DNA of 64,000 nt, taken from NCBI RefSeq assembly GCF_000013345.1, contig NC_007777.1, positions 2,418,001-2,482,000 of the forward strand. Direction: 5' to 3'. Positions 59,267 to 64,000 of this stretch are shown one piece after another. A model generated the notes under the pieces. The model searched no databases and was not told the origin of the DNA. It saw only the letters and a program-made list of their open reading frames with translations. Both the position numbers and the translations under genes were made by a program. Source of the DNA: Frankia casuarinae. Its GTDB lineage: Bacteria > Actinomycetota > Actinomycetes > Frankiales > Frankiaceae. Position 1 is the first letter of the stretch, and every line of letters starts with the position of its first letter.

Positions 59267-60798
59267 CGCCGTCGGCACCGCGGCTGCCGGTGCTGGTCGC
59301 CGGCGCCGGACCAGCCGGTCTCATGGCCACGATCGAGCTGACCCGGCGCGGGGTGCCGGTGCGCTGCATCGACCGGGCCGGCGGGCCGAGCACCCTGTCC
59401 AAGGCACTCGGGGTGTGGCCACGCACCCGTGAACTGATCCGTCGGATCGGGGGCGATGAGGCGCTGGCATCGAGATCCCTGCCGCAGACGCAGATGCGCT
59501 ACTACTCCTCGGGGAAGGTCATCGCCAACCTGCGCTACCGGACGGCCACCCGGCCGCTGATCTGCCCGCAGCCCGGCGTCGAGGAGGTACTGCGGGAGGT
59601 CCTGACCGGCCTCGGCGGCTCGCCGGAATGGCGCACCGAACTGCTCGACCTCGACCAGTGCGACGACCGGGTGCGGGTGCGGGTGCGGTATCCGGACGGC
59701 GCGGAGCGGATCGAGGAGTTCGCCTACCTGGTCGGCGCCGATGGCGCGAGCAGCACGGTCCGGGCCCAGCTCGGCATCGGCTTCGACGGCGACACCTATG
59801 AGCTGCGCTTCGTGGTGGCCGACGCGCTGGCGGACACCGCACTCGATCCGACGATGACCCACTACTTCTGCTCCACGCGCGGCATCCTGGTCGCCTGCGG
59901 GCTGCCCTCCGGCCGGTGGCGGGTCTTCACCTCCGCGCCACCGGACTTCACCCAGCAGGGAGCCGACCTCGACGCCGTCCAGCGGCTGGTCGACGAGCGG
60001 GGCCCGGGCGGGATCGTCCTGCGTGACCCGGACTGGCTCAGCGTGTTCTCGGTGCACGCCAGGCAGGCCGAGCGGACCAGGGTCGGGCACGTGTTCCTGG
60101 TGGGGGACGCGGCGCACATCCACAGCCCGGCCGGCGGGCAGGGCTTGAACACAGGCGTCACCGACGCGCACAACCTGGCCTGGAAGATGGCGTTCGTCTG
60201 GCACGGCCGGGCGGATCCGGATCTGCTGGACACCTACGCGGCGGAGCGTGGGCAGGTAGCCCGGGCGGTCGTCCGCCAGGCCGACGTGCAGACGCGGATC
60301 TGGCTGCTGCGCCGCGGCTACCAGGTGGCGCTTCGGGACACGCTGCTGCGGGCCGCCTCAGCCCTACGACTGTTCGACATCTCCTACGTTCCCTGGCTGG
60401 CCGGCCTGCGCACCAGGTACCGGGTGGCGGCGTCGGAGGGCCGCGCGGTGGCCGGATTCCAGCCGGGCGCACTGATCCCGCTGCCGCTGCGGTCCGAGCT
60501 CGACGACCTGCGCTACACCCTGCTGATCTCGCGGCCCGAGCGGCACGGTTCCGGCGGCGCCTCGTTCGACGCACTGGCGGACCTGTGCCGCGACCACTTC
60601 GCGGACCGGGTGGACGTGCGGGTGCTCGACGGAAACGGCCGGGCGCGGGGCGCTGTCGCCGCCCTGGTGCGCCCGGACGGGCATGTCGACACGGCCTCCC
60701 GTGACGCCGCACCGGTGCGGACCCGACTGACCGCACTGTTCACCGCACCGCCGACGAGGCAGCCTGACGGCCTCGGCGACCTGAGGAGAAAAACGTGA
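59263..60798 (+). CDS. FAD-dependent aromatic monooxygenase (PheA/TfdB, polyketide hydroxylase type)
   Basis: The 511-residue class A flavoenzyme starts MTPSAPRLPVLVAGAGPAGL. ELTRRGVPVRCIDRAGGPST is the FAD-ribose region, VGADGASSTVRAQLGIGFDG the DG motif, and HVFLVGDAAHIHSPAGGQGL with NTGVTDAHNLAWKMA the GD motif. The C-terminal thioredoxin-like domain (RSELDDLRYTLLISRPERHG onwards) is present. Such enzymes hydroxylate phenols and aromatic polyketides. The overlap with the MFS gene and with the PPOX gene (GTGA) shows a continuous operon. Confidence 0.82.
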   Translation: MTPSAPRLPVLVAGAGPAGLMATIELTRRGVPVRCIDRAGGPSTLSKALGVWPRTRELIRRIGGDEALASRSLPQTQMRYYSSGKVIANLRYRTATRPLICPQPGVEEVLREVLTGLGGSPEWRTELLDLDQCDDRVRVRVRYPDGAERIEEFAYLVGADGASSTVRAQLGIGFDGDTYELRFVVADALADTALDPTMTHYFCSTRGILVACGLPSGRWRVFTSAPPDFTQQGADLDAVQRLVDERGPGGIVLRDPDWLSVFSVHARQAERTRVGHVFLVGDAAHIHSPAGGQGLNTGVTDAHNLAWKMAFVWHGRADPDLLDTYAAERGQVARAVVRQADVQTRIWLLRRGYQVALRDTLLRAASALRLFDISYVPWLAGLRTRYRVAASEGRAVAGFQPGALIPLPLRSELDDLRYTLLISRPERHGSGGASFDALADLCRDHFADRVDVRVLDGNGRARGAVAALVRPDGHVDTASRDAAPVRTRLTALFTAPPTRQPDGLGDLRRKT

Positions 60799-61184
60799 CC
60801 ATCATTCCGGACAGCCACCGCGACCTGTTGGAGCGGCCGCTCTTCGCCCATCTGGCGACCATCCGGCCCGACGGGCAGCCGCAGGTGAATCCCATGTGGT
60901 TTTCCTGGGACGGCGAGTTCCTCTGTTTCACGAACACGACCGTCCGGTACAAGTACCGAAACGTGACGGCCAATCCACACGTGGCGGTCTCCATCAACGA
61001 CCCGGACCAGCCATACCGGTACCTCGAAATCCGCGGGGTGGTGGAACGCATCGACCCGGATTCGGCCGGAACGTTCTTCATGACGCTGGCCGACCGCTAT
61101 GCGATGGCGCTGGACGGTCCGCCACCGGACGCCCAGTACCGGGTCGTCTACGTCGTTCGGCCCACGGGCAGCAGCAGCCAGTGA
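60795..61184 (+). CDS. PPOX-class (F420/FMN-dependent) oxidoreductase
   Basis: The 129-residue protein starts at GTG 60795 (VTIIPDSHRDLLERPLFAHL). The split-barrel features ATIRPDGQPQVNPMWFSWDG, TTVRYKYRNVTANPHVAVSI and YRYLEIRGVVERID match the family that includes F420-dependent reductases of actinobacteria. It overlaps the monooxygenase gene and may work with it as a reductase of the same pathway. Confidence 0.8.
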   Translation: MTIIPDSHRDLLERPLFAHLATIRPDGQPQVNPMWFSWDGEFLCFTNTTVRYKYRNVTANPHVAVSINDPDQPYRYLEIRGVVERIDPDSAGTFFMTLADRYAMALDGPPPDAQYRVVYVVRPTGSSSQ

Positions 61185-61188
61185 CGCC

Positions 61189-61716
61189 TCACGGCGCGAG
61201 GATATCCGCCATCGAGCAGATCGCCGCGCCCGCGCGCGCGAGCTGATCGAGCGCTCCGGTGTGCTCCGCCACCGTCACGCTCGCGGTGGCATCGGACACG
61301 ACGGCCACGTCGAAGCCCGACGCCACCGCCGTTCCAGCGGTGGCGGACACGCCGTGCGCGGTGGACAGGCCCGCGATCACCAGCCTGGTGCGGCCCTGTT
61401 CGCGCAGCAGCCCGGCCAGGCCGGTGCCCGTGAAGGCATCCAGGCCGTCCTTGGTGACGACAAGGTCGCCGGGCCGCGGCGCCAGGGCGGCGACGAGCTG
61501 GTTCGGCGCGGCCTGGGGCCCACCGTCGCGGCCGTCGGCACGCAGATAACGCACGATCACCGTCGTCGCCTTCGCGTCGGCCAGGCCGTCACGCAGCCGG
61601 ACGCAGGCGTCGACGACCTGGGTACCCGGGATCGGCGCCCACGGCATGTCGACGATCCAGTGCTGGAGATCCACCAGCACGAGGGCTGTTGTCTCGCCGC
61701 GCCGGTAACCGGGCAT
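61189..61716 (-). CDS. Isochorismatase-family protein without catalytic cysteine
   Basis: The 175-residue protein starts at ATG 61716 behind GGAGGCGGCGGCG. It has the family aspartate in TALVLVDLQHWIV and a lysine in LVVTKDGLDAFTGTGLAGLL. In the nucleophile motif, usually T..(C)V..TA, the sequence is LSTAHGVSATAGTAVASGF, with Gly where Cys is expected. Hydrolase activity by the normal mechanism is therefore unlikely; a different reaction or a binding role is possible. It is transcribed against the operon and is nearly adjacent to the PPOX gene end. Confidence 0.7.
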   Translation of the reverse strand: MPGYRRGETTALVLVDLQHWIVDMPWAPIPGTQVVDACVRLRDGLADAKATTVIVRYLRADGRDGGPQAAPNQLVAALAPRPGDLVVTKDGLDAFTGTGLAGLLREQGRTRLVIAGLSTAHGVSATAGTAVASGFDVAVVSDATASVTVAEHTGALDQLARAGAAICSMADILAP

Positions 61717-61783
61717 CGCCGCCGCCTCCACACGTGACCCGTCGGGGATTGCCAGACACGCGCACGCTAGCAGAGAGACGCAG

Positions 61784-62749
61784 ATGGAACGGTTTGTGCG
61801 GACACGAGACGATCTTATGCTATGGACCGAAAGTTTTGGCAGGTCAGCGGATCCCGCGATTCTGCTTGTGATGGGCGGGCCCGCGCAGGGGATCACCTGG
61901 CCCGACGCGCTCTGCCGGATGCTGGCCGATTCCGGGTACCGGGTGGTCCGATACGACCATCGTGACGTCGGTCTGTCCACGAAGACCGACTCCCGCCTTT
62001 CCTGCTATGACCTGTCCACGCTCGCCGGGGACGCGGCGGACGTCATCACCGGACTGGGACTGGCATCCGCACACGTGGTGGGCCAGTCCGCGGGCGGCAT
62101 CGTGGCCCAGCTGCTCGCGCTGGAGGAGCCGAGCCTGGTTCGCTCCCTGGTCCTGCTGTCCTGCTCCCCGGATGCCAACGGCGACGTCCATCTGCCGCCC
62201 CTGACCGGCCTGCCCGGTCCGGAGCGGCCGTTGCTCGACCACGTCGCCGCGCTGAACGACAACCCGCCGACGACCAGAGCGGCGCGCGTCGCGGCGGCGG
62301 TGCGCGGCTGGCGCGTGCTCGTGGGGGCCGGCGCGCCGTTCAGTGAGACCTACTGGCGGGACCTGGTCGAGCGCTCGATGCGACGGGAGGCGGGCTCGGA
62401 CCTTGGCAGTAACCATCTGCGGGCACTGGACCGCACGCCGCCGCTGACCGCGAGGATCGGCGCGATCCGGGTGCCGGCCCTGGTGGTGCACGGCCGGCGC
62501 GACACCGTTTTTCCCCTCGCGCACGGCGAAACGCTGGCCCGCGAGATCGCCGCCGCGCGGCTGGTGGTTGTCGACGAGCTGGGCCACATCTTTCCCCCGC
62601 AGTGGTGCCCGCTCGTGCACGGGCTCGTGACGCGGCATCTCCGCGAGGCCGGGGCGCATCCCGCCGGGCAGGTGCGGTCACCCGGTGCGGGCGGGACGTC
62701 CGACCGGCGGGGGGCGACGGCCGCGGACGTCCCGCCCGCGGCCCTCTGA
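61784..62749 (+). CDS. Alpha/beta hydrolase (RdmC/aclacinomycin methylesterase-like)
   Basis: The 321-residue protein MERFVRTRDDLMLWTESFGR has the nucleophile in AHVVGQSAGGIVAQLLALEE (GQSAG), the acid in VHGRRDTVFPLAHG and histidine in VVDELGHIFPPQW. VVRYDHRDVGLSTKTD is typical of the RdmC-like group, which cleaves methyl esters of polyketides. Start at ATG 61784 behind GCAGAGAGACGCAG. It may process the product of the KAS/FAD monooxygenase genes. The C-terminus is a long Gly/Ala/Pro-rich tail. Confidence 0.78.
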   Translation: MERFVRTRDDLMLWTESFGRSADPAILLVMGGPAQGITWPDALCRMLADSGYRVVRYDHRDVGLSTKTDSRLSCYDLSTLAGDAADVITGLGLASAHVVGQSAGGIVAQLLALEEPSLVRSLVLLSCSPDANGDVHLPPLTGLPGPERPLLDHVAALNDNPPTTRAARVAAAVRGWRVLVGAGAPFSETYWRDLVERSMRREAGSDLGSNHLRALDRTPPLTARIGAIRVPALVVHGRRDTVFPLAHGETLAREIAAARLVVVDELGHIFPPQWCPLVHGLVTRHLREAGAHPAGQVRSPGAGGTSDRRGATAADVPPAAL

Positions 62750-62781
62750 CCACACCGGCCCTCGACCCCCGGAGCTCTGCT

Positions 62782-64000
62782 GTGCACCCCATCGTGTCCG
62801 TACGGTCCGCGCTCGGACTCCTCGTTGTCGCGGCGATACTTCTGCTCACCGGGTGCGGTCCCGACACCGCCGCGGTTCCCGCAGGCGGTGGTCGACCCGT
62901 GCGCGGGGGAACCCTGACCTACGCGATCGACGCGGAGCCGACCTGCTTCGACATCCACGCCAGCCAGCAGGACGTCACCGCGAGCGTCCTCCGCAACGTC
63001 TTCGACTCACTCGTCGCGCAGGACGACGCCGGTCATTTCCACCCCTGGCTGGCGACGTCCTGGGACATCACCGACGGCTTGCGCACCTACACCTTTCATC
63101 TGCGCCACGGCGTGACCTTCACCGACGGCAGCGCCTTCGACGCGGCGGCGGTGCGGGCCAACTTCGCGCACATCGTCGCGAAGCAGACCAGGTCGCAGTA
63201 CGCCGCGAGCCTGCTCGGCCCGTACGCCGGCACCGACGTCGTCGATCTCTACACCGTACGGGTGCGTTTCAGCCGGCCGTTCGCCCCGTTCCTCCAGGCC
63301 GCCAGCACCACCTATCTCGGCTTCTACTCGCCGAAGGTCCTCGCCACCGACGCCGCGCAGCTGTGCGCGGGCGGGCCACGAGCGGTTGGTACCGGGCCGT
63401 TCTCCGTCACCAGTCGCACCCGAGGCCAGCGCATCGTCCTGACCAGGAATCCGGCCTATGACTGGGCGCCCGCGACCGCGCGGCACTCCGGCCCCGCCTA
63501 CCTCGACCGGATCGTCATCCGCATCCTGAAGGAGAACTCCATCCGGGTCGGCGCGCTGACCAGCGGGCAGGTCGACGTCGCCGCCGCCGTGCCACCGGCG
63601 GACGCGCGGTCCGTCGGCGCCGACCGGAATCTGCGGCTGCTGCGGAAGGACGTGCCGGGAGTCCCCTACAGTCTCTACCTGAACACGTCGCTGGCGCCTT
63701 TCACCGACCGCCGGGTCCGCACCGCGATCCAGCGGGGAATCAACGTGGACCGGAATGTCGGCGCCGTGTACTTCGGTCAGTACCGGCGAGCCTGGGGCCC
63801 GCTGACGGACGTCACTCCCTCCTACGACGCGACCGTCAGGCAGAGCTGGCCCTACGACCCAGTCAAAGCCGGCCAGCTGCTCGACGAGGCCGGTTGGGCC
63901 AGGCGCGACGGCGCCGGGTTCCGCGTGCGCGACGGCCGGCGGCTGAGCATCTCCTGGCCGGTCGTGCCGACGTACCTGCGCGACCAGCGTGATGTGCTCG
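62782..64000 (+). CDS. ABC transporter solute-binding lipoprotein, SBP_bac_5 family (partial, runs off the window)
   Basis: The GTG start 62782 follows GGAG at seven bases. The signal peptide ends in a lipobox LLTGC (Cys25), so the protein is a lipoprotein facing outward. The mature part has GGTLTYAIDAEPTCFDIHAS, ATSWDITDGLRTYTFHLRHG, VTFTDGSAFDAAAVRANFAH, and VGTGPFSVTSRTRGQRIVLT with NPAYDW. This is the oligopeptide/nickel-type substrate-binding family. The gene is still open at 64000; permease and ATPase genes would be expected beyond the window. Confidence 0.82.
   Translation, partial: MHPIVSVRSALGLLVVAAILLLTGCGPDTAAVPAGGGRPVRGGTLTYAIDAEPTCFDIHASQQDVTASVLRNVFDSLVAQDDAGHFHPWLATSWDITDGLRTYTFHLRHGVTFTDGSAFDAAAVRANFAHIVAKQTRSQYAASLLGPYAGTDVVDLYTVRVRFSRPFAPFLQAASTTYLGFYSPKVLATDAAQLCAGGPRAVGTGPFSVTSRTRGQRIVLTRNPAYDWAPATARHSGPAYLDRIVIRILKENSIRVGALTSGQVDVAAAVPPADARSVGADRNLRLLRKDVPGVPYSLYLNTSLAPFTDRRVRTAIQRGINVDRNVGAVYFGQYRRAWGPLTDVTPSYDATVRQSWPYDPVKAGQLLDEAGWARRDGAGFRVRDGRRLSISWPVVPTYLRDQRDVL

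Overview
The window is high-GC DNA from a filamentous-type actinobacterium. A mycothiol-type DinB enzyme, a PPOX/F420-type oxidoreductase, a RepSA replication protein, a lasso peptide cluster and several actinobacterial insertion sequences (IS) point there. Frankia or a Streptomyces relative fits, but the genus cannot be fixed from this sequence alone. No rRNA, tRNA or CRISPR array was seen. The region is accessory DNA: fragments of natural-product clusters separated, interrupted and partly fused by at least seven IS-type elements, a group II intron, a serine-recombinase module and a 12-kb integrated element.

1-10.6 kb is a mobile-element graveyard. It holds truncated integrase and DUF2637 genes, a frameshifted HAD hydrolase, a LuxR regulator cut off by an IS66 element, an ISAs1 remnant, one intact mycothiol-type DinB enzyme, an IS630 element with a divergent passenger gene and a nested IS5-type element, and a decayed transposase.

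10.6-24.9 kb is a biosynthetic cluster on the minus strand plus one divergent gene. Aspartokinase, a GriI-type aldolase and a GriH-type synthase are the set expected to make 3-amino-4-hydroxybenzoate (3,4-AHBA). Around them are a salicylate-hydroxylase-type flavoenzyme, a halogenase-type flavoenzyme, two ATP-grasp ligases (one PGM1-like), two class III aminotransferase homologues (one lacking the PLP lysine) and a luciferase-like monooxygenase. A 1920-bp IS66 element has split the second ATP-grasp gene and left a clean 8-bp target duplication, so the cluster is probably broken in this strain.

25-29 kb holds defence-type relics (a double P-loop NTPase and a JetD-like protein) on either side of an inverted copy of the same IS66 element. 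29.3-30.7 kb is an IS5-type element with 54-bp ends and a passenger gene; it abuts a P450 stub.

31.1-35.9 kb is a TetR regulator diverging from a SnoaL-like gene and an EmrB/QacA-type exporter. A second IS630 element sits exactly at the SnoaL stop codon. A hairpin terminator ends the exporter gene and a truncated class C-like group II intron starts 8 nt beyond it. 36.7-39.6 kb is a DUF5372 gene coupled to a large serine recombinase with three C-terminal HTH-like repeats.

40.2-45.8 kb and 57.9-62.7 kb are two halves of one locus: KAS III, ACP, KAS II, aldo/keto reductase, HAD phosphatase, unusual KAS III-like protein, MFS exporter, FAD monooxygenase, PPOX protein, isochorismatase-like protein, alpha/beta hydrolase, then a partial solute-binding lipoprotein. 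The MFS gene was split by a 12-kb element (about 45.8-57.86 kb). It carries a RepSA initiator, a serine integrase with an in-frame TGA, an HTH/TPR regulator, small unknown proteins and a complete albusnodin-like lasso peptide cluster (precursor, cyclase with a frameshift, fused RRE-protease, GNAT acetyltransferase). The att sites can be read directly and rebuild both an intact MFS gene and an attP with inverted arms.
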